From Pohlia nutans (Eukaryota > Streptophyta > Bryopsida > Bryales > Mniaceae), in contig CM040096.1 of NCBI GenBank assembly GCA_022496805.1, forward strand, positions 11,471,501 through 11,535,500: 64,000 nt of DNA, written 5' to 3'. A program made the translations under genes and the position numbers. Within the stretch, counting starts at the first letter, position 1; every line of letters begins with the position of its first letter. The notes under the pieces are model-generated. The model was not told the origin of the DNA, ran no database searches, and saw nothing but the letters and a program-made list of their open reading frames with translations. Positions 25,671 to 36,990 of the stretch are shown piece by piece.

Positions 25671-26584
25671 AGATTTCTACATTACAAGCAAACAAAGCAA
25701 ACAATACAAAACAAAACAAATTGCCTCCCTTAATGTATAGATATTCCAATAGGGCAATTGCATGGTTTGGGTCACTAAATTTGTTGTCACCATGCATTTT
25801 TTACAAGATATTGAGATTTTTGAAACCTTGTGACATTAAGACAACAAGTCTTGTGCAATTATGAGATTTGTTTTGGTTTAGTGGGAGTGCAACCTAAGTG
25901 ACTATCTTGAGCAAGAAAAATATAAAAATATGATGTACCTCTTAACATGACACAAGTAACACCAATGCATTATCACATTGCACAATATGCACTCCAAATT
26001 CAAATGGAGGAGAAATGAGGGTTGTAGATGGAATTTTGACCTATAAATTCTTCTTATTTCCAAACATATGAAGAAAAATATCTTTCAATATTTTCAAAAA
26101 ATCCAAATTGTTTAAAACTGGATTTCTAGAAATGTGTTATTTTGGTAGATTTGAATTGTTTGCCTATTTCAAAAACAAAATTGATGGATTTCTTTTTTAA
26201 ATGAGTTTGAGATTGAAATTTTGAAGGTGGAGTATTTTCAAAAAATTAAATACATAACCAAACATGGACTATATTGACATTCAAAGTTTGATCATAGATT
26301 GGTAAACTGTTAGTAGAATAGAAGTTTTGATTCCCAGAATCTTCAAGATAATGTTTTTTTTAACAAACCAAATTAATATTGAGTTGTTAATATGTTCATA
26401 AATGTAGAAGTTTGTAGACTAAAATTTTTCATTGAATCATTTTTGTATGTTTTTAGAATTGGTTTGAAACTTAGTTTTATAAACAAAATGTCCAATGATT
26501 GTGCATAGATGTGCACCAAAACATTGTCAAAGGGTTGGAGGCATGTACCGTACAAACGCTCAATAAATTAAGTTTTCATTACAA
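25671..26584. other. gene-free stretch
   Basis: AT-rich noncoding DNA with only short frames. I see no supported feature. Confidence 0.5.
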
Positions 26585-26586
26585 TA

Positions 26587-26884
26587 CATCACAAACTTAG
26601 GAAGTCATGTTGTTGCAATGTTTTATGTATGTTGTTGAGATGAACAGGGGTGATTACGTTCCAACATATGTTTTACGTATGTTTATTGTAGAAAAAACAT
26701 ACAAAAGACATATTACAAACATGTAGATTTTATCATAATGTGTTTTTTCATGTTTGAAATATGTCGTTTGTACATTTTTTATACAATAAACATACATAAA
26801 ATGTATGTCGAACGTAATCACCCCTATTCATCTCAGCAACATAAGCAAAACATTGCAAAAACATGACTTGCCAAGTTTGTGATG
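26587..26884. mobile_element. TA-flanked palindromic MITE
   Basis: The 298-bp block folds on itself: CATCACAAACTTAGGAAGTC pairs with GACTTGCCAAGTTTGTGATG, and GAACAGGGGTGATTACGTTC with its mirror near 26808-26830. TA flanks both sides (26585-26586, 26885-26886). No coding capacity. Confidence 0.8.
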
Positions 26885-26998
26885 TAGAGTTAACTCAAAA
26901 GGACAAACTCATGTTATGTAAGGTGAATAGAAGGTGAGTCAAAGGCAGCCGAGTTGATTGGCATTGTTACCACAGAATCCTAAGATAGAGGACATGTT

Positions 26999-27037
26999 GA
27001 ACTAGTTTTGCCGTCAAAAAGACGGCAAAACTAGTTC
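26999..27037. repeat. perfect 17-bp hairpin
   Basis: GAACTAGTTTTGCCGTC and its exact complement are separated by AAAAA. There is no T-run after it and no gene upstream that would make it a terminator. Origin unknown. Confidence 0.8.
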
Positions 27038-27626
27038 TAAGAGGAGTTCGGTGTCAATGCGTGCGTTGGCTGAATAATGCGGCTTGGATGCTTCTTTCTT
27101 GGCCATCTACCTTTTCCACTAGCTACAGAATTTTGCCTATTATAGGATTACAGCAGCCCCGAAGTCCAAAGAAAAGTGGAGTTTTCGATATGAGTTTTCA
27201 TTTCGGCTACACTCATGGAGAACATAGACTTCCATTCCCTAGAATTTTGGGGATCAAAATTGAGGTTTTGATTTAGGTTAACTCAAATCACACAAACATT
27301 TCAATAGCCTTCATCTAAGACTTCTTTTGAACCGTTTAACAAAAAGACTCCCCTGTGAAGGAATGAATTGTTTTTGGAAGAATGGAGGTCAAAAGGTAGA
27401 TTTGGTTTGAAGCCACATTGAGAAGCTAAGATCGTTTCGGAGAAGCACATTTATTGTTGTTTCAAAATACTCAGTTGACTTCATCTCAAAGAATGTCCCA
27501 TGTTTCTTCCATTCATGCAGTTGCAAAATTCTTTCATGTTCAGGGTTCATGGTTCTTTCATGTGCACGGTGGGATCCCCTCACAAATTAACATCAACCAA
27601 AATGAACTTGGCAATGTCATCAATGA

Positions 27627-27712
27627 ATAGATAGATAGAAACTCCAATCTTTTTTCAAGGCCGGCATGAATAAAGTGTCTGTTCGTCCCGCCAATGAATT
27701 AGTGCCCATACC
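27627..27712 (-). mobile_element. LINE 3' end remnant in copy B
   Basis: GATAGATAGAAACTCCAATC then TTTCAAGGCCGGCATGAATA; the same terminal LINE block as at 1497 and 33727, and at the equivalent place in copy A. Confidence 0.7.
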
Positions 27713-27864
27713 ATCAATGAATACAAAATTGTAAAGCTTGCGATTTATGAAGGTTTGCTTTTCTATATGCTAGCCAATCCCTAGTAAAAAGATGTCATTG
27801 AGGCACTAAGCTACACTGCAAGAGCATGGTACAATACTGGCAATGTAGCTTGCCCAGCAACTTG

Positions 27865-27951
27865 AACACGCAATTCACTATTTATGCACTTGGCCATATA
27901 ATCATGAAATGAGCGCACTTAGCCAAATGCATAACTAGCAAATTGCGTGTT
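27865..27951. mobile_element. 87-bp miniature insertion with CTTG duplication
   Basis: AACACGCAATT at the left end pairs with AATTGCGTGTT at the right; the inner ATGCACTTGGC and GCCAAATGCAT also pair. CTTG precedes and follows. Copy A at about 13326-13333 reads ACAACTTGGTGTTCC with no insert, an empty site. Confidence 0.7.
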
Positions 27952-28511
27952 CTTGGTGTTCCAACTCCACCTGTTTTGCTAATGAATGAAGACATGTAGA
28001 ATAGCAAACTTTGGTGTATTTATGTAAACATTAGTGTATTTGCAAAAACCAAAGGTCAATCAAAGACCAACCTCTAGAGGATCTTTTTACAAATATTGAC
28101 AAGGTGAAGGATAATATTCTCATCACTTAAGGTAATTGCTCATACACGCAAGTTTAGTGTAACATAAGAATGATAGCATAAAAAAAATGTTTATTGATAC
28201 CTAGGTGAAACCTCATATACCGGTCTTACACTGGTATCAACCCCCTCTTTCATACACACATGATTCAAATGTTGTCATGAGCAACCTGTGTCAATAAGAG
28301 CTGGTTTCTATGAGCTCCTACAAACAAACTGCCCTGCAGCCGTGGTACACTGGCAGGCCCCCACCCTCCAACCTGATATACAGCTTTTTTAGAAAATATT
28401 TGCTGCTCATCTACATGGGCAGACGATCATGGAAACAGGTTCTAAAACCCCACCACTTCACTTCTGAATCTGACTTAACTAAAAACCTATCTTACAAACG
28501 AGAACAAAGAA

Positions 28512-28930
28512 ATGGAACTTCAAACCACCCTTCCTTGTGGATAAGCGAACACAAATCCTTTCTGATTAATGAAGAAATTCCAATTCTAGAAATCCTGCAA
28601 CTCTCCAGTAGAGGCTGTTGAATTGTCCACCAAACCATGAGGTTCACAAGAGAGGTGACCTTGAAACCAGAAATGTCCACCCCCTCCTTTGTAGAAAAGT
28701 GAACAAACCTCCTTTCTGATAAATGAAGAAACTCCTATTATAGAAATCCTGCAACTCATAGCTACTTTCAAGTAGAGGTTGTTGAAATAAATGAATTGTA
28801 AACCAAAACACCCACATGATGAGCGTCAAACTGAACTACAAACCAGAAAAGTCCAACCCCTCCTCCTTGTGGAAAGGCGAACAAACCTCCATTCTGATGG
28901 ATGAAAGTAGAGGTGTTGAAAGGAAAGAAT
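28512..28930. repeat. three tandem repeats beyond the LORELEI-like stop codon
   Basis: Units of about 155-178 bp share TCCTTGTGGA(A)AA(G)GCGAACA-type motifs and (T/A)TTCTGATNNATGAA at about 28558, 28714 and 28892. The segment TCACAAGAGAGGTGACCTTG (28640-28660) resembles the coding strand end of the gene at 28980-29000, so the array seems built from the gene's 3' end and 3' UTR. Confidence 0.65.
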
Positions 28931-28948
28931 TGTTGTCCAAACCGCAAA

Positions 28949-30317
28949 TCACAAGTGGCAAGCGAGTGTGATGAAGAGAATCACAAGAGAGGTGAGTCTC
29001 CAAGGCACATTGTGTTGCATGTTGGCACTGGAAGGGTTGGGCGAGGGCGAGGGCACCAAAGGGCAGGGAAGACCATTGGCATCGCCTTGGCACATCTGGA
29101 ACAGCTGGGGAGGGTAGTTGCCTGCCATGTTGAGGTACGAGAACATGGTGGTGTCACAGTTGGTGGATTGATCGTTGATGTACTGCACGAAGGGACACGC
29201 AAAAATGACGAACGCATCGCAACACAGCGTTTTGTTGGGGTCGGTGCCATTGCACACACTCGTCACCACCGTGTAATTCTGGGTCGCAAAGTCCACTGGG
29301 CATGCTGCACACAAAACACTCACCAGGCTCACATCAGACTCTGTAATGAAGTACTAGTATCAACGTGTAAAAAATCTTGTCTTCTACAGTCACACAGAGA
29401 AGAATAATGACATATTCTCACATTAAACAGAGGAGAATAATGACATCCGCATGTTAAATAGAGGGGTAATGACATATCTGCGATGAAATTTCCAAAAACA
29501 ATGTCCAAAAGCGCTAGTTCACATTTTAGGTGAGACAGGGCTTCTCAACAGAAGCAACAAATGCAAAGAATTCAAATGCAACACAAGAGTCCTATAATAG
29601 TGATAATAATAACACAACCCTAAAGAGGTCAGAAGCTCACTCACGTTGGATTGTTTGAAGAAGATGTCTGGTAGCAATCCCCACTCCCATCGCCCCAGCT
29701 TCACTTTCTCCATTGCCTGCGTGATCAATGGCACATCAACATTTTACATTCTTCACTCGATTCTTCAAGTTCTAAAGCCCTGTAACCCTAAACCCTACAA
29801 ATATGTACAGTACTCAACATTCGCATCAGATTCTAACACTACAGCAGCACTTGAATTCCGTTACAAAATGTGTTCACATCAAGTACTAACAATATCGAAT
29901 TCATTCCCTTCTCATTTCACATGGAAATTGAGTCTACCCAATAAAAAATCCACAGGAACAACCAATGCTGGAGCTACACTACAGATCTGAGAGTCATATC
30001 CCTCACCCCTAACCAAAAAATAGCAAACTAGCACACATTGCACTTTTCTGCATTGTACTAATTCATTGTACTGTCGAGCGAGGATTCCATCCAAGCATCG
30101 GAAAGGAAGGAAACACGACGCACGCGTTTTCCCAAAAGACAAATGAATGCAACTCCCACAGAGCTCTTAAACAATGTGGGTGAGAGAGAGGTCTTGAAAG
30201 GTGAGTGAAAACAACAACGACAAGGCCTGTGAAGAAATCTGGCTCACCAGCAGCGGAGGCGACGGAGAGAAATGCAACAACAAGGAGGACTCCCAGGTGC
30301 GTGGATCTGGCAGCCAT
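28949..30317 (-). CDS. LORELEI-like GPI-anchored protein (LLG family)
   Basis: Three exons (30248-30317, 29645-29716, 28949-29304) join in phase to give about 165 residues, the usual length of the family. Residues 1-23 are a signal peptide (MAARSTHLGVLLVVAFLSVA). A short linker with RHLLQ precedes the cysteine domain: CPVDF.TQNYTVVTSVC, LCCDAFVIFACPF, NC.TTMFSYLNMAGNYPP, MC and PCP, eight cysteines as in the modified eight-cysteine motif of LLG proteins. NYT, NGT and NKT are glycosylation sequons. The C-terminus is a proline/serine spacer and a hydrophobic tail (LTSLVILFITLACHL) expected to be replaced by a GPI anchor. LLG proteins escort and act as co-receptors of FERONIA-type CrRLK1L kinases and bind RALF peptides at the plasma membrane. 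The gene looks intact. It stands alone, with tandem repeats and a segmental duplication downstream. Confidence 0.93.
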
Positions 30318-30796
30318 GGTGACTGGAGCTCAACCCGGATTGTTCTACAGTTGTTATTGATGTTGCAATGGGTCCTTGCTTGGTGAGAGTGCGACAACGT
30401 ATCGCAGTGAACTTATCTGATGAGAGCGAGTCCGGCTAACGCCCGCGCTTGCACATGAAATGAAGCGAGAGAGGACTTGGGGTTTGGAAGCGCTTAGTTC
30501 CGTCAGAGCGGGGCGGAGGAGGTGGCGCCAGCTCCGAAACTGGAAGCAAAAGCGGCTCCAAGTCTTTTCGGTTGCATTTGGCGATGGGAGCTGCGCCACT
30601 GCAACTATGGCGAGCTAGCGCCGCTGCGCGTACACATTCTCGGAAGGAAACACGCACCTGAGGTGGGTGACTGTGTTTCATCCATTCGTGGATGATGTTT
30701 GGGTACGTTCATCTACGCTTTGGCCATCTAGCTTCTTTTGTGGTTTATGAGCTGGATGACAGCAAATTTATGGTCTACAGTTTGTTACATTTATTA
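30318..30796. promoter_or_regulatory. 5' flank of LORELEI-like gene
   Basis: This is the upstream region of the minus-strand gene. It is clearly more GC-rich than its surroundings (about 30420-30660). I cannot place a TATA box or transcription start with confidence. Confidence 0.35.
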
Positions 30797-31229
30797 GGGG
30801 CGGTTTACACTACGGACCAAGAACTCGTCCCATGCATCTCTAAAATCTGTGATTGGCTCCATCAACTCGTCCTGGGATGACTTGGGTTTACACTACAAGG
30901 AAAAAAGAAAAGTAACCAAAGGACTTGAGGTCCTCAAAAGGCCTAGAAATAGGCCTAGTGGATAATGTTGAAGGGTCCCCCGGATTTTGTGGTGAGAGAG
31001 GCAAAAAGGGTTCTCTCATTGCTGAACGAGGAGACCATGGGCTTGAAATGCCGTTTTATTATTTTTAAAGTCCCGGTCCAAGTTCGGTTTACACTTAGTG
31101 AGAGACCCAAGGACTTTAAAAATTACATTTTTTTGAAGTGTGACCATGGAAGTGTGACCATGAAGTGTGACCATGGAATTAATCCATTTTCCTTGGTCGC
31201 GGCTCTTAGTCCGTAGTGTAAACTGCCCC
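30797..31229. mobile_element. TTA-flanked MITE (PIF/Harbinger-like)
   Basis: Left end GGGGCGGTTTACACTACGGA and right end TCCGTAGTGTAAACTGCCCC are near-perfect inverted repeats, with TTA on both sides. It lies about 480 bp upstream of the LORELEI-like start codon and may add promoter sequence. Confidence 0.85.
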
Positions 31230-33726
31230 TTAGATCATAATAAAGTTATTCGTAAAGTCTAGAAAATTCTATCTAGAAGAGAAAAGACAAGGCTATTTAG
31301 CTTCAAAGGCATTAAAAACGAGTTTTCTGTCCATTTTCTCAAACCAATCACCACGCTTTGCGTTGTCAGAGAGATTTGAACCTTTAGCACCTTCCCAATG
31401 CTAGACTAAGCCACACTCGAGTTTCTATGGTGGAATCTCCAAGTGCCCTTACGTACACCAGCGTCATGCTCATTCAAAGCAAGGAATTTGGTGGCTTGTA
31501 ATGGGAGATGTCAGAAAATTGACTATTTATGAATCGAAAACTCGACTCAACTCAACAAACATAGTAGGAGGAGTTCATTTTGTGGATAACTCAAATGTCA
31601 ATACCATAATGCCTTGTGCAAATACCATATTTTCATAGTAGAAGTCCATGTTGCTGCTAGCCAAACACAATAATGCGTTGCTCAAATCCTAATGCCTTGA
31701 CCAAAGCATCATTTTGTCGATGCGAAGAACAGAATTGCCAAAGCCAAAGACCACGTTGCCAAAGGTTATGGTCATTGGTTATCGCTTTGCGTTCTTTGAT
31801 CATGGCAATGTGGTCTTTGGTCATAGCAATGTAGTCTTTTGTTATGGCAATGTGATAATTGGACATGAAGTTCTCGAGTTTTTGGCATTGTGATTTAGTA
31901 AATGTAACAGATTTTATTTCATACAAATTTCTACTGAGAACATAGACCTGTAGCACTAGGTATCTTATACCCCTTAAGAATTTTTTTATTAGTTTCTTCA
32001 ATTGCTTTTAATAAAATAAAATAAAATTAGAAGAAATAGTGGTGGTTACCAATAATTTGGGGAAGATCATTCCAAATCTAACAATTTGTAATTCTACTTC
32101 AAAACACACTCAATTCATGCATTTCAAAGCCCTTGCATTCAAATCCTCATGACTGCGGTTTGAATCTTTCAAGTGCAAAACATGAACTAGTTGTACAACA
32201 ATTAATCTGTGGGTAATTAAGTTAAAGAGGATTGAAGACTTCACCTCAAAAGAGAAGCTCAAAAGTCTACATATTGGACGCTATTGAAAATAAACATTTG
32301 TATATTAAAGAATGGCAATAATTCCCTTGGTTTGAGTCTTCATACCTTGAAGCCTCGTCATGTCATTTCCTTCATTTAGAAGCCATAGCACATAGCTCCT
32401 AGTTTGGAAATTAGACCTTTAAATATATTCTTCTTCATTCCAAAGTCCATTTATACTTGAATAGCTGGTAATTCTTCAAGAATCTTTTAGGAAATTCAGA
32501 AATGTTATACAATATTTATAGTACAAGAGGGACTTAAGACCTAGGCTCCACGATATTATAATGGGCTTCAATAAGTTCATAATTACACCGTGAGGCTCTC
32601 ACATTCTTTCTAAATATCCATCAGTTATAACAAAAAATTTTTAACGTGAACTCGACGACAGGCCAAATGGTATACATCGACTAAAAAGGTGGAGGCTTCT
32701 TTTTTTTAAAGAGATTTGAGGATTTTTTAAATTTCTTTATACTTTGAAATTTTAACCCCAAGTTTAGAAAATGATAATCATTTTAGATATATTTAGCGTT
32801 CACAAAAAAAAAGGAACAATTTTAATGTAGTGGTTATATGTAGTGAAATATTTTCATTATTATGAGTTCTTGTAGTTAAACATCGCATTATTTGATAACC
32901 TAGACTAGTGTATTTGCAGTCACAAATTCTAATGGTCGTATTCAATCAAACAAATACAACCATATCTAATTTATCAAAATTGATATACTAGAAGGAGTTG
33001 TAGAAATCAAGTTATTCCATAGCAATTTAGTGAACCAAGAGTCTATGAACTTTAATCCCTAAGAGACTAAGCAATCAAATAGTGGTTGTTTGTTGGTCAA
33101 ACCTTATTTTGACCTTAAAGATGAATTTTCTTCCACATACACCCAGCTTAGAAAATGAAGTATATCAAGTCTAGTTTACACTTTATTTTTCAAATTTTAA
33201 ATATTTCAAGTATTGATTATTTTATTGCTATAGTAAGCTTTGTAGCTCAAGGTCTGAACTACAATTTTGTACAATAGATGTTCACCTTTCCAATTTCAAA
33301 TTTTAAATAAAAACTTTTGTGGCCAATCGTATAGTTTGATTTTACCTTGCAACAATACTTAAAAAGTTTCTAGTAACATAGTTTATCTCTTAGTATTTTC
33401 CCTATATTTATTTTTATGGCTTGTTTTACTATCAAGTCGTGTAACTCTTGAAAACGAAGCGTTTTCGTGGTCTCTCCCCCTCTAGAGGCAGAGATAACAA
33501 AGCTGGGCAAACATACAATGCCATGGGATAAATTGATCTTGGATGTGAGTGCTTGGCATAATCATCCATCCTTCATTGCACAAACAACAATATTGATCAA
33601 GAGCAATGAAATCTTTTGAATGACACATAACCGAAGAAATGATCAAAGTTGAACTTCACACTTGTAGAACGTTCATATCAATGGATTCAATGCTACTTCC
33701 ATAATAAGTTTTTGTTCTTTGGTGTT
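31230..33726. other. gene-free stretch with short repeats
   Basis: No gene is supported. About 31735-31865 is a short-period repeat of TGGTCTTTGGTCATRGCAATG (about 21-24 bp), which produces a misleading open frame. At 33052 a TTAA-type end (TTTAATCCCTAAGAGAC) begins DNA related to 9420-9653. Confidence 0.5.
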
Positions 33727-35721
33727 ACGGATAGATAGAAACTCCGGCCTCTTTCAAGGCCGGCGTGAATAAAGTGTCTGTTCGTAATGTTAATGTCCCA
33801 GTGCCCACCGGAGAAAGGGCCATTGGAACAAAACTACTCTCTTATGCCGAGAATAGACACTTTAGTGACCAGTAACCCGTAAAAGCAACCATAAGTTTTT
33901 GTTTGGATAATTGTTTGTGTATAAGTTGGTTTTTGGAATGTTGTAAGATCGCCAAGTCATGAGTTCTGCGGTTGGTTGGTGAAGGGCTATGTATCATACT
34001 ATGTGGTCCGGGTTCGATTCCCGTTGGGTCCGTTTGAGCAGTAGTGTGATATACATGACTTGGTGCTGCTAGTGAGTTATTTATAGGCAGGAAAGTTGTA
34101 ACAACCAACCGGCCCCTATCCCCCTTCCTGAGACAATTGGTAACACCGTGTTATTTGTTTAAAATAAATAGTGGTCTTCACCACTACCCCCTCTTTTTAT
34201 TCTATTGGTATTGATTGGTTGTTTTCTATACGTCTTTTATGTAGGAGGATTGATCCGGAATATTGTATAGCAATAGTGTTTATTGCTTTGAATGTGTGTT
34301 TAATGAAAGTTTCAGATAGTTTAAATTTTGTTTCGAGTTGTTTCATTGAAGGCGCATGTGTAGTTCCTCTAGCTCCAGCCGAGATGACTAGAAGTGGATC
34401 TATTTTCCATCCATAGTGAATGATACTATCAATTAATGGTTGATATTTTTGGGTTTTGTTGTCTATTGTATCTTGTGAGAATCTGTCATTAGTGTATGTA
34501 AACTCAATGAATTGTACCGTAAGGTTGTCTTCTGGGTTTAGTGGTGGGGCACTTTGGTATGGAAGTTCTTTAATACATAGTAAATCGGGTTTGAATCTAG
34601 CGTTACAGTGACATCTTTGTTGTCCACATGTACAAGGTAGGAGCCATGGGGGAACTGTATTTTCTTGTGGATTGTTGTTAAATGTCCCTGCATTCATGAG
34701 GGTGTAGCATCTTGATTTTTGTGATGATAAAATTAGTTTTCTTAGTTCCCATACTGCTTTGTTATGTCTTTTGGTTCTAAGAGCATGTATGTGGTGTTGA
34801 TTACATTTTAGGAGTACATGGAGCCATGTATTTTCATCAACGGAGTTGCAAATCGGACATATGATTGATGGAAACCTTTCTATGCCAAAAAATAGTTTTT
34901 TTCTAGCATTTCCCATGTATTGTCCAGTACAAAATTTTAGAAGGCTTGTTTTTTGTGAGTCTGTTATTGCAGGGGTAGACCAAAAATTATCGGATATTTC
35001 ATTATCTATGTCGAGGTTCATTGTCCATTTGCTAATGTTGGGGAATTATTGTGCCATTATTTCTAAGTTGTTTTCACGGTCGTGTTTAGTGATGTATGTT
35101 TCAAGGCATCTGACAGGGCCTTTGTCAGGTCGCTTTCTTAGTCCAGGCCATGTGTCTATTTGAAAGTAGTATGGTGTAGTATGTGCAAACTCAAATTTTT
35201 TGGCAGCAAATCTGTATTTCTTTTTGGTGCCATATTTTGCAAGTTGGTCTGCTTGTTCGATCATTTCCGTCAATGTTTGTATGTGCTTTGACTTTGTATA
35301 TTGTAGTGGGTTGTGTTCGGCTTTTGAGCATTTCTACCATAGATGTTAATATGATTTTATCAGCGTGATTATTATGTTGGGTTGGATGTTTTATTTGTGT
35401 GTTGAGTACATATAGACAATTGAGGCAATCAATAAATATGTGTGATGGTTCATTTGAGTAGTTGGTAGTAATTAGTCTAAGTGTTTTATGTATGGCCATT
35501 AATTCGGCTCTGAAGCTCGTTTGTAGTCCAGGTAATCTTTTTGATATTTGTATTTCTTTTTTTGTTGGATTGTATATTCCGTAGCCAGCTTTTTCCTTTT
35601 TCCAGTGGCCGTCATCATCTTGTTTAGGTGGAACAAAGGATCCGTCTATATAGTAGCTATATTGTGGTGGGAATTTTAATTTAGTGTTTATTTCGTAGTT
35701 TGATAACGGTGGTGTGTATGT
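33727..35721 (-). mobile_element. LINE with RNase H domain, broken and interrupted
   Basis: In LINE sense (minus strand) the copy begins at the insertion junction 35721 with an RNase H domain: YYIDGSF, FRAELMAIH, FIDCLNCLYVL and a following AD.LAKYG, giving the D, E, D, D catalytic residues of type I RNase H. A zinc-knuckle segment (CPICNSVDENTW, LLKCNQHHIH) and the conserved C-terminal tail follow (34197-35021). Frames shift near 35270 and 35045, so it cannot make one protein. The 3' UTR (33727-34190) ends in a CCGGCCT/AGGCCGG hairpin and a short GATA-type tail. The reverse transcriptase part would lie above 38588, across the inserted element; only weak traces are seen there (38589-38760). 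Confidence 0.85.
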
Positions 35722-36079
35722 CATCAGGAATTTTGGACCCCACTGATTTTGAACGATTTCAGTGTGATTTCCGATATTTCATGGGTGCATACATTTTTCG
35801 CACTGATTCCGCATCCTTGCGTTATTCATTACAACTGTACTGATATGACATTATGCTCGTACAAGTGGGTATAGTACTGATTCAACACAATTGATAGATC
35901 TATCGAAAACGTGAGAATTCTTCACTCTATATAGTTGTCAAATGTCGTGTTTTAATCGTCTTTAAACCCACACTGATTCAGTGTGTTTTTCGTGCGACAT
36001 CATCTTTTCTATATTTAGAGATTTTTTCTTTCTATATATAGATTTGGTCAAAATAATTATATTAAATTTTTATTTTTAT

Positions 36080-36265
36080 TTTTTTTGCTCTACCCGAACA
36101 TTATTTCGGGCTGCCCGGTCCAACTACTCGAGCTGCCCGGACCACAGTGGGGCCCACCACGGTTTCCCAAGCTCTATCGCCAGTGGTTGAAATCAAACTC
36201 GAGACCTCCCAACTACAAACCATGCTCTAAACCACCAAACCACCTTAAAGTCTTGATGCAAGCAA
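36080..36265 (-). mobile_element. tRNA-derived SINE (candidate)
   Basis: On the minus strand GGTTTGGTGGTTTAGAGCAT resembles a tRNA 5' part with box A (TGGTTTAGAGC), and about 30 bp on GTCTCGAGTTTGATTTC resembles box B. A GC-rich body with a repeated GCTGCCCGG motif follows, and a T-rich plus-strand stretch at about 36050-36085 would be its A-rich tail. Only one copy is visible in the window. Confidence 0.5.
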
Positions 36266-36339
36266 TTGAACTTTTTTGATAATTATAAAGGAATGAAACC
36301 ATTAGCAATTTTTTTGCTATGTATATTTAATTCTTTTTT

Positions 36340-36990
36340 CAATTTTTTTTTGGCACTACGTCACGCATGCCTTTTTCTTTATTTAGAATTTTTTCAAAAT
36401 ATTTTGATTTTTCTTTTTGGGCCAAAATCATGATGGCAGATGGCTGTGAGCTATTTGTTTTTCTTCAGCGGACTTTGAATGTTTTAACCGATGTGAAAAA
36501 AACTTTTTTTCCAATTTTTTTTTGCACTAGATCATGCATGACTTTTTCTATATCTAGGATTTTTTTCAAAATATTATGAATTTATTTAATTTTTGCCAAA
36601 ATCGTGGTGGCTGTGAGCTGTTATTTTTTTAAGCAGACTTTGGATGCTTTTTTGCGATGTAAAAAAACTTTTTTTCCAAATTTTTTTTGCACAAGATCAT
36701 GCAAGCATTTTTCTATATATATATAAAATTTCAATTTTTTTTGAATTTTTTTTTTGTTTTGCCAAAATCTTAAAGGCTGTGAGCTGTTTTTATTTTTTCA
36801 GTAGACTTTAGATGTTTTTAGCAATGTAAGAAAATCTTTTTATTCCAAATTTTTTTTGCACTCCATTATACAAGCTTTTTTCTATGCCTAAAAAAAATCT
36901 TCAAAAAAATTTGAATGTTTTTTTTTGATGAAATCATGATGTTTGAGAGCTTCTTTTTGTTTCAATTTGAATATTTTTAGCAATGTTAAA
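36340..36990. repeat. ~168-bp tandem repeat, four units
   Basis: Units start at about 36344, 36512, 36676 and 36847 with AATTTTTTTTTGCACTAGAT-like sequence and contain GGCTGTGAGCTGTT and GACTTTGGATG. They degrade to the right, with a partial fifth unit. Confidence 0.75.

Larger units (their letters stand above)
27440..28489. repeat. segmental duplication, copy B
   Basis: Same-strand partner of 12905-14132. It carries a LINE 3' end (27627-27712) shared with copy A, lacks the 266-bp insert of copy A, and has its own 87-bp insert (27865-27951). It ends about 460 bp from the stop codon of the LORELEI-like gene, so the duplicated unit may derive from that gene's downstream DNA. Confidence 0.85.

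Noticed and set aside
26999..27037. bacterial-type terminator
   Set aside because: The hairpin has no U-tract after it and the genome is nuclear eukaryotic.
28901..29407. 168-codon plus-strand frame
   Set aside because: It is antisense to exon 3 of the LORELEI-like gene.
31657..32001. 114-codon minus-strand frame with NYHIAITKDYIAMTKDHIAM
   Set aside because: It comes from a 21-24 bp tandem repeat; no domain.
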